From CAVSWN01 sp963770995 (GTDB taxonomy: Bacteria; Acidobacteriota; Vicinamibacteria; Vicinamibacterales; CAVVIG01), in contig CAVYRS010000001.1 in the NCBI GenBank assembly GCA_963770995.1, positions 5,208,001 to 5,272,000 on the forward strand: a DNA stretch of 64,000 bases. Direction: 5' to 3'. The notes beneath the pieces are model-generated. The model made no database searches, was not told the DNA's origin, and worked only from the letters and a program-made list of their open reading frames with translations. A program made the position numbers and the translations under genes. Numbering within the stretch: position 1 is the stretch's first letter; each line of letters starts with the position of its first letter. This document shows, one piece after another, positions 8,678 through 18,266 of the stretch.

Positions 8678-9781
8678 ATGGTGACTCGCCGAAAATTCTG
8701 TACGGCGGCCGCCGGCGTGGTGGCTGGAATGCTCGGTGTGGGCCGCGCAGCCGGAGGAGCTGCGACGGCCCGGATGCAGGCCGGTCGTGAGGTGAGACGC
8801 CGCGAGGTCGTCGTCGGTGGACGTCGGGTCAAGACGATCGACGTGCACGCCCACTGCGAGATTGAGGGCATCAGAGCACTGATGGGCGGAACGGCGACAA
8901 CCAATCGTTCGCTGATCATCGGCCCGGACCGTCTGCGGGAGATGGACGCCCAGGGAATCGACGTCGAAGTGCTCAGCATCAATCCCTTTTGGTACGGTGT
9001 CGATCGCGACCTCGCGGGCCGATTGATCGCCGCACAGAACAGGGAGCTCGCGAGGATATGCGGAGCGTACCCCGATCGGCTCGTCGGTCTCGCCACGGTG
9101 GCATTGCAGCTTCCGGATCTTGCGGCGGCGCAGCTGGAGGAAGCGGTCACGCGGCTTGGGCTGCGCGGCGTGTCCATTGGAGCGAGCGTAAACGGTGAAG
9201 ACCTGGCGTCCGCCAGGTTCGATCCGTTCTGGGCCAAAGCCGAGGAACTGGGAGCGCCGATCTTCCTGCATCCACAGGGCGTGAGCGACGTCCTCGCTTC
9301 CGCGTCGGGAAGGCAGGAGCTTCAATCCCGGTTGCAGGGAAATGGGGTGCTCGGCAACGTGATTGGCAATCCCCTCGGGACCACGATCGCGCTCTCGCGA
9401 CTGATTTTCGAAGGAACGCTTGATCGGTTTCCGCGGCTCAAGATCTGCGCGGCTCATGGTGGCGGCTACCTACCCTCGTACGCCGACCGATCCGATCACG
9501 GGTGTCTCACCTTTCCCGAGCAATGCACCAAGACCCTGAAGAAGCGGCCCACCGAGTACTTGAAACAGCTCTACTTCGATTCGCTGGTCTTCTCGGGTGA
9601 AGCCTTGCGCCATCTGGTCGCTGTCTGCGGCATCAGCCAGATCGTGCTCGGAACGGACCATCCGTTTCCATGGACGTCGACGGCCGTCGATCACGTGCTT
9701 GGAACCTCTGACCTGAGCGACGCCGACCGCGCGGCCATCCTCGGCGGCAACGCAGCGAAGCTGCTGAATATTCCGTTGTAG
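8678..9781 (+). CDS. Tat-exported amidohydrolase of the ACMSD / gamma-resorcylate decarboxylase family
   Basis: A 367-residue protein with an RRKFC twin-arginine signal and the amidohydrolase-2 (ACMSD-like) TIM barrel. Metal ligands are visible: His57 and His59 (VHAH), His198 (FLHPQG), His260 (AAHGGG) and Asp327 (GTDHPF). The family includes zinc-dependent non-oxidative decarboxylases of aromatic acids. It begins three bases after an aromatic-acid-type transporter, which fits an aromatic substrate. Tat export is unusual for a catabolic decarboxylase, since the product would be made outside the cytoplasm. Family assignment is firm; substrate is inference. The frame is intact. Confidence 0.85.
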   Translation: MVTRRKFCTAAAGVVAGMLGVGRAAGGAATARMQAGREVRRREVVVGGRRVKTIDVHAHCEIEGIRALMGGTATTNRSLIIGPDRLREMDAQGIDVEVLSINPFWYGVDRDLAGRLIAAQNRELARICGAYPDRLVGLATVALQLPDLAAAQLEEAVTRLGLRGVSIGASVNGEDLASARFDPFWAKAEELGAPIFLHPQGVSDVLASASGRQELQSRLQGNGVLGNVIGNPLGTTIALSRLIFEGTLDRFPRLKICAAHGGGYLPSYADRSDHGCLTFPEQCTKTLKKRPTEYLKQLYFDSLVFSGEALRHLVAVCGISQIVLGTDHPFPWTSTAVDHVLGTSDLSDADRAAILGGNAAKLLNIPL

Positions 9782-9797
9782 TGTTCTGAGGAGACCC

Positions 9798-10338
9798 GTG
9801 GCACTCGTGGTGCTTCTGCGAGGCGTCAACGTCGGCGGTCACCGGAGGTTCCGGCCCAGCGTGCTCGCCGAACAGTTGCAGCACCTCGATGCCGTCAACA
9901 TCGGCGCCGCCGGCACCTTCGTCATCCGGCGGCCAGTCACGCGGGCGCAGCTCCGCAGGCGAATTGACGCGCAGACTGCCGTTCGAGGCCGAGATCGTGA
10001 TCTGCCAGGGCCGCGAGATCGTCAAGCTGATGTCTCGGAACCACTTCGCCGATCAGCCCGAGCGACCCGACATCGTCCGCTTCGTGAGCGTGCTGTCCAG
10101 ACGTCCCCGAACGATGCCGTCGATGCCGGTGATCCTGCCGTCGAGGGGCAAGTGGCTGCTCAAGATCCTCGCGGCGGACAACCGTTTCGTCGTGGGCGTC
10201 TACCGCCGCCACATGAAGGTCATCGGCTACCTCGGCACGGTCGACCGGCTCTTCGGGGTTCCCGTGACCACGCGCAACTGGAATACCATCACCGCGATCG
10301 TAAAAGTGCTGACAGACCTTCGAGGGGACGTCGCGTGA
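9798..10338 (+). CDS. DUF1697 domain-containing protein (one frameshift)
   Basis: The first frame gives LVVLLRGVNVGGHRRF, the diagnostic start of DUF1697 (normally LLRGVNVGGxxxxxM), and the rest of the domain follows in the next frame as LPFEAEIVICQGREI and ending in TTRNWNTITAIVKVL, the family's closing motif. The total span, 541 bases, equals the usual 180 residues plus one extra base near 9980 (an A before CTGCCGTTC). DUF1697 has no established function. It starts 17 bases after the amidohydrolase and ends seven bases before the cytochrome b chimera. Confidence 0.8.
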
Positions 10339-10345
10339 GGGCGCG

Positions 10346-11191
10346 GTGAATGTGAGCAGCGAGCGCCATGCGCGCTGGGTGAGGGTCGCTCACTGGATCG
10401 TGACCGCGAGCGTCCTGACGCTCGCCGTCACCGGGTTCGTGATCCTGATGGCCCACCCGCGGCTCTACTGGGGTGAGGCGGGAAATGACCTTACGCCGGC
10501 GCTCCTGGAATTGCCGATCAGCCGGAACTACCAGCACGGCGGCTGGGGCACGCGCACGCCGGTCTCAGCGGATGGAGCGGGTCCGATCAGCGCGAACCGG
10601 ACCTACGACATCTTCAATCAGAACGGTTGGGGGCGGAGTCTTCACTTCCTGGCCGCGTGGTGCCTGGTCGTGCCAGGCGTCGTGTATCTGCTGGCCGGCA
10701 TCGGCGCCGGTCATTTCCGCTCGCACCTCGTCCCGCGGGTCGGCGAGCTTGCGCCTCGCCGCTTCTGGCAGGAAGTGGTCGATCACTTGCGGCTGCGAAT
10801 TCCCGCGGCCACCGGCGGCCCGAACTACGGCGTGCTGCAGAAAGAAGGGTGGACCGCCATCGGCCAATGGATTGGCGTCCCGTTGAGCCTCGTGCTCGAT
10901 GCGGCGGGCGTCCTGCCGACCGCACGTTTCGTACTGTTCCACTCGTACGACGACTGGGTGGACAGCATCGACCTGCTCGACGCGCTCCACCCGCAGACGA
11001 TTCTGGCCTACGGCATGAACGGCCGCGATCTCCCGCTCGCGCACGGCGCCCCGGTGCGTCTGCGCGTGGAACGGCAGCTTGGCTACAAAAGCATGAAATA
11101 CCTTCAGCGCATCATCGTCGCGGACGAGTTCGACGATGGCGGGAAGAAGGGAAACATTCAGAACGGGTGGGCGTGGTACACAGGGATCTGA
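10346..11191 (+). pseudogene. Chimera: cytochrome b561 front joined to molybdopterin oxidoreductase tail
   Basis: Residues 1-165 are the first half of a Ni/Fe-hydrogenase-type cytochrome b: helix 1 at 14-36 with His16, helix 2 near 98-118 with His100. At GPNYGVLQK the sequence changes to EGWTAIGQWIGVPLSLVL, the core of a YedY/sulfite-oxidase-fold molybdopterin protein, and continues to its natural C-terminus (IIVADEFDDGGKKGNIQNG). In related genomes these are two adjacent full genes, a membrane cytochrome b and a molybdoenzyme. Here the last helices of one and the first half of the other, including its cofactor cysteine, are missing and the join is in frame. Either an in-frame deletion or an assembly collapse; the product should lack both functions. 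Confidence 0.75.
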
Positions 11192-11850
11192 CCGCCGGTT
11201 ACGCGGCCATGGCGGGCGGAGTACTGGGATTCCTGCTCGCACCGGTCATGGTGATCGTCAAGTACATGACTGGCTGGGCGATCATTCCGGAACCGATCTG
11301 GGTTGACGCCGCCCAGAACGCGTTGGGCCGACTGCTCCAGTTTGCGACGCCCCAATGGCTGTGGACGATGTACGGGAGCCTCTACACGCTGGCATTGTCG
11401 CTGATGCTGGTGGGCTTTGCCGGATTGTCCGGCCGGAGCCGCGATGCCCGGGGGCGACTGCAGACGAAGGGCTATTGGATTGTCCTCGCGGGACTGTGTT
11501 TGGTGATTCCAGGCGATGCGATCCATTCGTGGACGTGGCACCAGAATGGTCTGACCATTCCGACGCCGGGCACGAATCCTCTCGCCAACACGGCGTACGC
11601 CGTCCACATGATGGGCATGAACCTGGTGATGGCAGGCGCGATGACCGTCGGTGTGTCCGCGCTGCGGCGCAGGTTCCTGGCGCCGTGGCTGGCGTGGACC
11701 TTTGTGGCGATCTTTCCATCGGCGGTCGTTGCGTCCACGACGATGCTGCCGACCACGCCGAGCGGTGCGCTCTGGCTGTTCAGCCTGATGATGATCGGGT
11801 GCGGCTATTTCCTCGCGACCGGCAAACACGATCACTTGATTGTTGCCTGA
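11173..11850 (+). CDS. Polytopic membrane protein, unknown function
   Basis: A 225-residue protein with six clear membrane helices (starting GYAAMAGGVLGFLLAPVMVI and ending with LWLFSLMMIGCGYFLA). The GTG at 11173 overlaps the end of the chimeric gene by 19 bases; an internal ATG at 11209 is the alternative start. Trp and His residues line the periplasmic loops (DAIHSWTWHQNGL). No family was recognised. Its position directly after a cytochrome b/molybdoenzyme pair suggests a link to that redox system, but nothing in the sequence shows cofactor binding. Confidence 0.65.
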   Translation: MVHRDLTAGYAAMAGGVLGFLLAPVMVIVKYMTGWAIIPEPIWVDAAQNALGRLLQFATPQWLWTMYGSLYTLALSLMLVGFAGLSGRSRDARGRLQTKGYWIVLAGLCLVIPGDAIHSWTWHQNGLTIPTPGTNPLANTAYAVHMMGMNLVMAGAMTVGVSALRRRFLAPWLAWTFVAIFPSAVVASTTMLPTTPSGALWLFSLMMIGCGYFLATGKHDHLIVA

Positions 11851-11856
11851 AAGAGC

Positions 11857-13321
11857 ATGGCGATCTCTCCGACATTCGTGAAGCGGTGTGCGCTGTTCGT
11901 TGTTGTTGCCGCGCTGGTGACAGTTGTCGATCGGCCAACCACCAGGGCCCAACCGCCGCTGCCACCGAACATCGTCATCGTCTTCGCCGACGATCTGGGC
12001 TATGGCGACCTGAGTGCGTTCGGAAGTCCCAACATCCGAACGCCGAGGCTCGATACCATGGCCGCTCAGGGCCAGAAGTGGACCAATTTCTACGTCCAGC
12101 CAGTGTGTTCGCCGAGCCGCGCGGCGCTGCTCACCGGCCGGCTTCCTCTCCGCAACGGGATGTACGGAGCGCCGGTCGGGATCGCACCGAAAGTCTTTCG
12201 AGACAACGCGGCCCAGGGACTGCCCGCCGACGAGATCACGATTGCGGAGCTGTTGAAATCGCGCGGCTACGCGACGACCATCATCGGCAAGTGGCATCTC
12301 GGACAACTGCCGCAGTTCCTGCCGATGCAGCACGGGTTCGACTCCTGGTTCGGGTGCCGTATTCCCACGACATGCGGATGACCGTGCCTCGCGAGAAGGG
12401 GCTGCAGAGCGCTGCCTACTACGATCCCAAGCCCGGAGTACTGGGACGTGCCGCTGATGCGCAACGGCGATGTCATCGAGAGGCCGGCGGACCATCGCAC
12501 GCTCACGAAGCGCTACACCGACGAGGCGGTCCGCTTCATCACCGAGCATCGGACGCGGCCCTTCTTCCTCTATCTCCCGCACTCCATGCCACACATTCCG
12601 CTGGCGCGATCGGCGGACTTCGTCGGGCACAGCGCGGGTGGCATGTACGGCGACGTCATCGAGGAGATCGACGCGAGCACGGGCCGCATCCTCGACGCAC
12701 TTGCATCGGCCGGACTCGACCGCCGCACGCTGGTCGTGTTCACGAGCGACAACGGTCCCTGGCTGCCGTTCGGCGCGCACGCAGGCTCCGCCGGCCCGCT
12801 TCGGGACGGCAAAGGCACGACGTGGGAAGGCGGCGTGCGGACACCGGCGATCTTCTGGTGGCCAGGCACGGTTCGGCCGTCAGTCGTGACTGATCTCGCC
12901 TCGTCCATGGATCTGTTCGTGACGGCCGCGCGATTGGCCGGCGCGGAGCCGCCGTCGGATCGCGTCATCGACGGCGTCGACCTGAGAGGACGTCTGACCG
13001 GATCCGGTGCCAGTCCCAAGGACGCTCAACTTCTACTACTGGGACAACGAGCTCCGGGCGGTTCGGAAAGGCGACTACAAAGCCCACCTCATCACGAGCG
13101 GTGCCTACGGTGACGGCGAGCCGCGGCGTGAGCACAATCCGCCGCTCCTGTTCAATCTCGCGGCCGATCCCGGCGAGCATCACAGTGTCGCGGCCGCGCA
13201 TCCTGAGATCGTCGCAGACCTCCTCCGGGAAGCTGACCTCCACCGGCGCGGCATGGTTGCGGGCCCGCCGCTGTTCGACGCCTTGCTGCCGGCTGGCCCG
13301 GGAGCCGACCCATTTCGTTGA
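11857..13321 (+). CDS. Arylsulfatase-family sulfatase, secreted (frameshifted)
   Basis: An N-terminal signal peptide (hydrophobic 10-24) precedes the sulfatase fold: metal ligands Asp45-Asp46 in IVFADDLGYGD and the formylglycine motif C84-S-P-S-R, whose cysteine is converted by a formylglycine-generating enzyme. SDNGPWLPFGAHAGSAGPLR is the second conserved block. Full length is about 487 residues once three frame errors are bridged: a missing base near 12350, an extra base near 12436 and one near 13010. It is an inorganic-sulfate-releasing hydrolase of sulfated glycans, steroids or phenols. Whether it is active depends on whether the frame errors are real. Confidence 0.85.
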
Positions 13322-13373
13322 ATCGCGTGGGCCTCCGGGGGCCGATTAGAGCGGCCTTAGACCAAATCTGTCC

Positions 13374-13402
13374 TTGACACACGCGTCGCGAGGGTGTTCT
13401 AT
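13374..13402 (+). promoter_or_regulatory. Sigma-70-type promoter for the first Oar-like receptor
   Basis: TTGACA at 13374-13379 and TTCTAT at 13397-13402 are separated by 17 bases. This is the only near-consensus promoter in the 147-base gap between the sulfatase and the receptor, and it lies about 67 bases before the receptor start. A strong Shine-Dalgarno, GGAGGAGGG, follows at 13457-13465. Promoter rules for this phylum are assumed to be like those of E. coli sigma-70. Confidence 0.5.
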
Positions 13403-13468
13403 GTGCCGCTGGAAGACCGCGCGCTTGTCGGGGCGCTGCAAGAAGTCGCTTTCATGGAGGAGGGTCTG

Positions 13469-16400
13469 ATGGGCGAACGCGTCCGAGGTGTACCGTCACG
13501 TTGGCGGGTTTCGATCGCCGCCTGTATTTCCCTGGCCATTGGCCTCACGGCCATGCCCGTGAAAGCCCAAATTCTGTACGGCACCGTGGTCGGCGTCGTT
13601 CGTGACGGCAGTGGCGCGCTCATCCCTGGCGCCACGGTCACGGTCGTCAACAAGGACACGAATCTCACACGGGAAGCGATCACCAACAACGAGGGCGCCT
13701 ACAGCGTGATCAACGTGCTGCCGGGTCCCTACGACGTCAAGGTGACGCTGACGGGATTCCGGGATATCGCGCGGCCCAACGTGGACGTCACCATCGGACA
13801 GATCGCCCGCGTCGATTTCCAGATGGAACTCGGCACGGTGGTCGAGAACGTCCTCGTGGTTGCCGAATCGCCGCTCCTCCAGACCGACAAGACGGACATT
13901 CATACCCAGCTGAAATCCGAACACCTGACGCAGCTGCCGCTCAATCGGTACCGTAATTTCCAGGCGCTGATCAATCTGGCGCCGGGCACGACGCCGATGG
14001 CGTTCGGCAACGCGGAAACCGACACGCCGGGGCGTTCGATGGCCACCAACGTCAACGGGCAGGCGAATACACAGAATTCGACCCGCACCGACGGCGCCAC
14101 GAACATGAATATCTGGCTGCCGAACCACCTGATGTACGTGTCGCCGACCGAGACGGTCGATACCGTCGACGTGTCGACCAGCAGTTTCGACGCGGAGCAG
14201 GGCATGGCCGGCGGCGCCGCGGTGACGGTCATCACCAAGTCGGGCACCAATTCGTTCAGGGGCTCGGCATTCGAAGGCTTCAACAACCAGGGGATGAACG
14301 CGAAGCCGGCGTTCTTCGGCGTCGGGCCGGCGCCCGACAAGCTGCCGGTCAAGGGCAACGGCTACGGTGGAACGGTCGGCGGCCCGATCAAGAAGAACAG
14401 CGTGTTCTTCTTCGGGTCGTTCGAAGGCTACAAGCGGACGACGAGCCTGTTCACGTATCTTCCAGGTGCCGGACGAGGCGCTCCGCAACGGCGATTTCAG
14501 CAAGGCGTTCAACACCAACGGCTCGCAGCAGGTCATCTACAACCCGTTCACGGGAAACCCCGACGGCACGGGACGACAGCCGTTTCCGAACAACCAGATT
14601 CCGGCGAGCATGATCAACCCGATCGCGAAGAAGATCCTCAACATGTACCCGCGGCCGAACACGCAGGGCATCGGGGCCGGCGGCTACACGAACAACTTCC
14701 AGCGTCAGGAAGATCGGCAGGTGGATCGCCAGAACTACGACGGCAAGGTGAACTGGAATCGGACGTCGACGCACCAGCTGTGGGCCAAGTTCAGCCACAT
14801 GCACGCGGTCGTGGACGATCTGTCGAACTACCTCGGGGTTCCGACCGTCAAGGGCAGCGGCGGGTTGACGAACGTCTATCAGTTGACCGCCGGTCAGACG
14901 TGGACGCTCTCTCCGACGTTGCTGATGGACCAGACGTTCGGCTTCTCGATGCAGAAACAGGACGTGCTCGGGCCGGACTTCAACGCCGGCAATTTCGGCC
15001 TGGACGTGCTGGGCATTCCAGGCACCAACGATCAAGGCATCGGCGATCAGCGGTACGCCGGGTATCCCGAGTTCCGGTTCGGTGGCACGACATCCGGCTT
15101 CTTCAGCCAGCTCGGCAACCGCGACGGCTGGAACCCGATCTTCCGCGACGAGCGCACCTACTCGATCGCCACGAACATCACGAAGGTCAAGGGGCGGCAC
15201 GACTTCCGCGGCGGGTACTTCCTGAATTTCCTGTATCTCGATCACTGGCAGCCCGAAACCGGCAATCCGCGCGGGCGATTCGACTTCAACGTGGAACACG
15301 ACCGGGCTGCGCGGCGGCCCGACGCCAAACTTCTACAACGCCTTCGCGGCGTTTCTGCTCGGCCAGGTCAGGTCGGCCAACAAGAGCCTCCAGAACGAGC
15401 TGATGACGTCGCGCGAGTGGCAGCACGCCCTCTACTTCCGCGATCGGTGGACGCCGACGCCGAAGCTGACCCTGGATCTCGGGCTGCGGTGGGAGTTCTA
15501 TCCCGATCATGCATCGCGCCGACGGGCGCGGCCTCGACCGGCTGGATCTCTCGAACCCGACCTTCGCGCGCCAGCTCGACGTCCTCATCGCCGGACGAGG
15601 TCCGAACCCGCAGACCAACGGCATGAAGGCGGGGCTGGACAACTTCGCGCCGCGCCTGGGCGCGGCGTATCGCATCAACGACTTCACGGTCGTGCGCACC
15701 GGGTACGGCCTGACCTACAACGCGCAGGCGTGGGCCCGCGCGGTGCGCGGCGACAACGATTACCCGGTGACGGTCGCGTCGACCTTCATCAACGCCGAAG
15801 TCGTTCCAGCCGTACGCATCGCTCGAACAGGGCATCCCTAAACTCGTCGGGCCCCGATCAGAGCTCGGGCCGCGTGCCGTTGGATCGCGCCGCTGCCGTC
15901 TATACACCGGAGATCGACAACATCGATCGCGGGTACATTCACACCTGGAACGCCGCGTTCCAGCGGCTGCTCGCCGTTCGATACGACCGTCGACGTGGCC
16001 TATGTCGGCGCCAAGGGCGTCGGCGGGTACGCGGGGCTGGACATCAATGCGCCGCAGACGCTCGGCGGCGGCGATGCGAGCCGGCCGTACGCGTCGCTGG
16101 GACGTCTCGTCGCGATCAATTCATGGGGACAACGGCTGAAGACGGACTACAAGTCGCTTCAGGTCGCGTTCAACAAGCCGTTCACGCACGGGTTCCTGCT
16201 GAAGGGCGCCTACACGCTCGCGAAGGCCATGAACGAAAGCGACGCCGATGGCCGGGCCACGCTGGCTGTTCAACACGCCGAGCGAGCTTGGTCGCAACTG
16301 GGCGGCGGCGGGATTCGACCGGCGACACAACCTGCAGGTCGGGTTCGTCTACGCGCTGCCGTGGCAGGGCGACGGCAGCGGCTATGGCAGCATCGGCAAG

Positions 16401-16884
16401 GCGCTGATCAGCGACTGGCAGATCAACGGCATGTTCGCGGCGTTCACCGGGAATCCGTTCACCGTCACCGGCGACAACGGCCGCATCCATCAACACGCCC
16501 AGCAACCAGCAGACGGCGGACCTCGTCGGCTCCTACACCATCACCGACAAGATCGGCGCGACCGGGGCGTGGTTCGACACGACGCAGTTCAAGCAGCCCA
16601 CGGGGGTCCGCTTCGGCAACACGGGCCGCAACCAGTTCTACGGTCCCGGCGGCAACAGCCTCGATCTGTCGTTGTTCCGCTCGTTCCCGCTGGGCGGCAG
16701 GAAGCGGCTCGAAGCGCGCGTCGAAGCGGGGAACATCTTCAATAACGAGGTGTACGCCAACCCGCAGAACAGCGTCACCTCTGGTACGTTCGGTCAGATC
16801 ACGGGCATCGCCGGCGGCACGGCGCTGACCAACGCTGCGTACGTCGAACGGTCGGTTCGGCTCGGCATTCGCTTCAGCTTCTAA
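13469..16884 (+). CDS. Oar-like TonB-dependent receptor with carboxypeptidase-regulatory domain (about eight frameshifts)
   Basis: The start at 13469 has an excellent ribosome site (GGAGGAGGG). A signal peptide is followed by a carboxypeptidase-regulatory-like domain (GTVVGVVRDGSGALIPGATV), a plug domain (PLNRYRNFQALINLAPGTTP) and a long beta-barrel ending in the aromatic residue Phe (GIRFSF), as outer-membrane barrels do. It would be about 1140 residues. The barrel is broken by one-base insertions near 14463, 15300, 15504, 15795, 15853, 15978, 16255 and 16490; each can be repaired by dropping one base. It heads a module with the TPR and CRTAC1 genes that follow. Presumed role: TonB-driven uptake of an unknown glycan or peptide. 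Confidence 0.9.
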
Positions 16885-16888
16885 GCGC

Positions 16889-18266
16889 GTGTTCTTCGCG
16901 GGCCTGGCAGCGTTGTCTGTGGCAGCACAGACAACGCTGCCGCCGCTCCCGCGTCTCGCCCTCGATTCCTTCCCACCCGAAACGCGCGAGGTCCTGGCGC
17001 GCGCCTATCAGACTGCGACCGCACGACCGGCAGACGTGCAGGCGGTGGGTGCGCTGGCGCGAACGCTGCACGCATGGAACCAATGGGGTGCGGCGCACGA
17101 CACGTATGCCCGGGCACAGGCCCTGGCGCCGCGGGCGTTCGAGTGGCACTACCTGGACGGGCTCGCGCTGCAACGGCTCGCGCGGCACACGGACGCCGCG
17201 ATTCGTTTCGAGGAGGCCCTTCAGCGCTCTGCCGATTACCTCCCGGCGCGAGTCAACCTCGCTGAATCGTTGCTCGAAGCCGGAAACCTGGATCGAGCGA
17301 AGCAGTTGTTCGACACGCTGCGTGGGGAACCGGCCGCGGAGCCGGCGGCCGAGCTCGGACTCGGACGAATCGCGGCCGCATCCGGTGACGACAAGGCGGC
17401 GGTGACTCACTTGGAACGCGCGGTTACGCTATTCCCCGAGTGGGGCGCCGCCTACTACACGCTGGCGCGGGTCTATCGCGCCCTTGGCCGCGGCGACGAC
17501 GCCCGGCGCGCCCTCGAGCGACACACGCAGTACGGGGCGAGATGGCCCGCGCTGGACGATCCGGTGTTGGCCACGGTCACGTCGCTTAGAGACGATGCGG
17601 AAACACAGCTGCAGCGCGGGCTGAAGCTCGCCGAGGCCGGGGATCTCGCGGGCGCGATTGCGGCGCATGAAGCGGCACTCGCGCTCGATCCGTCGATTGT
17701 TCGAGTGCACGTCAACCTGATCTCGCTGTACGGCCGCACCGGCGAGTGGGCCAGGGCGGAGCAGCACTACCGGGCCGTGGTTGCCCTCGGATTCAATCTG
17801 GACGAGGCGCACTACGACTACGGCGTGCTGCTGGGCCTGCAGGAAAAATGGGCGCTCGCGGCCGACGCCTACCGGCAGGCGATCGCGGTCAATCCTCGCC
17901 ACGCGGAGGCGCACAACAACCTCGGCCAGATCCTCGAGCGCGAACGCCGCCTCGACGAGGCCGCCGCCGCGTACCGCCAAGCCGTCGAGAGTCAACCGGC
18001 TTTCCGGCTGGCGCGATTCAATCTCGGGCGGATGCTGATCGCGCTTGGACCGCGCCGGCGACGCAATCGTCGAGCTCGAGAAGCTGACCCAGCCGCGCGA
18101 TGCCGAAGCGCCGCGCTATCTGTTCGCGCTCGCGACCGCGCACGTCAGGGCGGGCCACCGCGACGAAGGGATCACGTGGGCGACGGACGCGCGGCAGCTG
18201 GCGCTGGAGCATGGACAACGCGAGCTGGCCGCCGCGATCGACCGCGACCTGGCGCGGTTGAAATGA
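16889..18266 (+). CDS. TPR-repeat protein of the receptor/CRTAC1 module (one frameshift)
   Basis: Starts with GTG five bases after the receptor stop. A short signal-like stretch is followed by about ten TPR units with the usual A-x-x-x-x-x-x-A-x-x-x-x-P spacing (for example AEAHNNLGQILERERRLDEA). About 459 residues. One extra C near 18050 (CTTGGACCGCGCC) shifts the frame; after it the true frame reads DAIVELEKLTQPRDAEAPRY and ends at TGA 18264-18266. The CRTAC1 ATG overlaps this stop by four bases. The shifted frame falsely joins this gene to CRTAC1. A scaffold or partner-binding role is inferred from TPRs. Confidence 0.85.

Noticed and set aside
8006..9457. A 483-residue reading frame on the minus strand
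   Set aside because: It lies opposite the MFS and amidohydrolase genes, has no recognisable motif and shows the Arg/His/Asp-rich composition of shadow frames in G+C-rich DNA.
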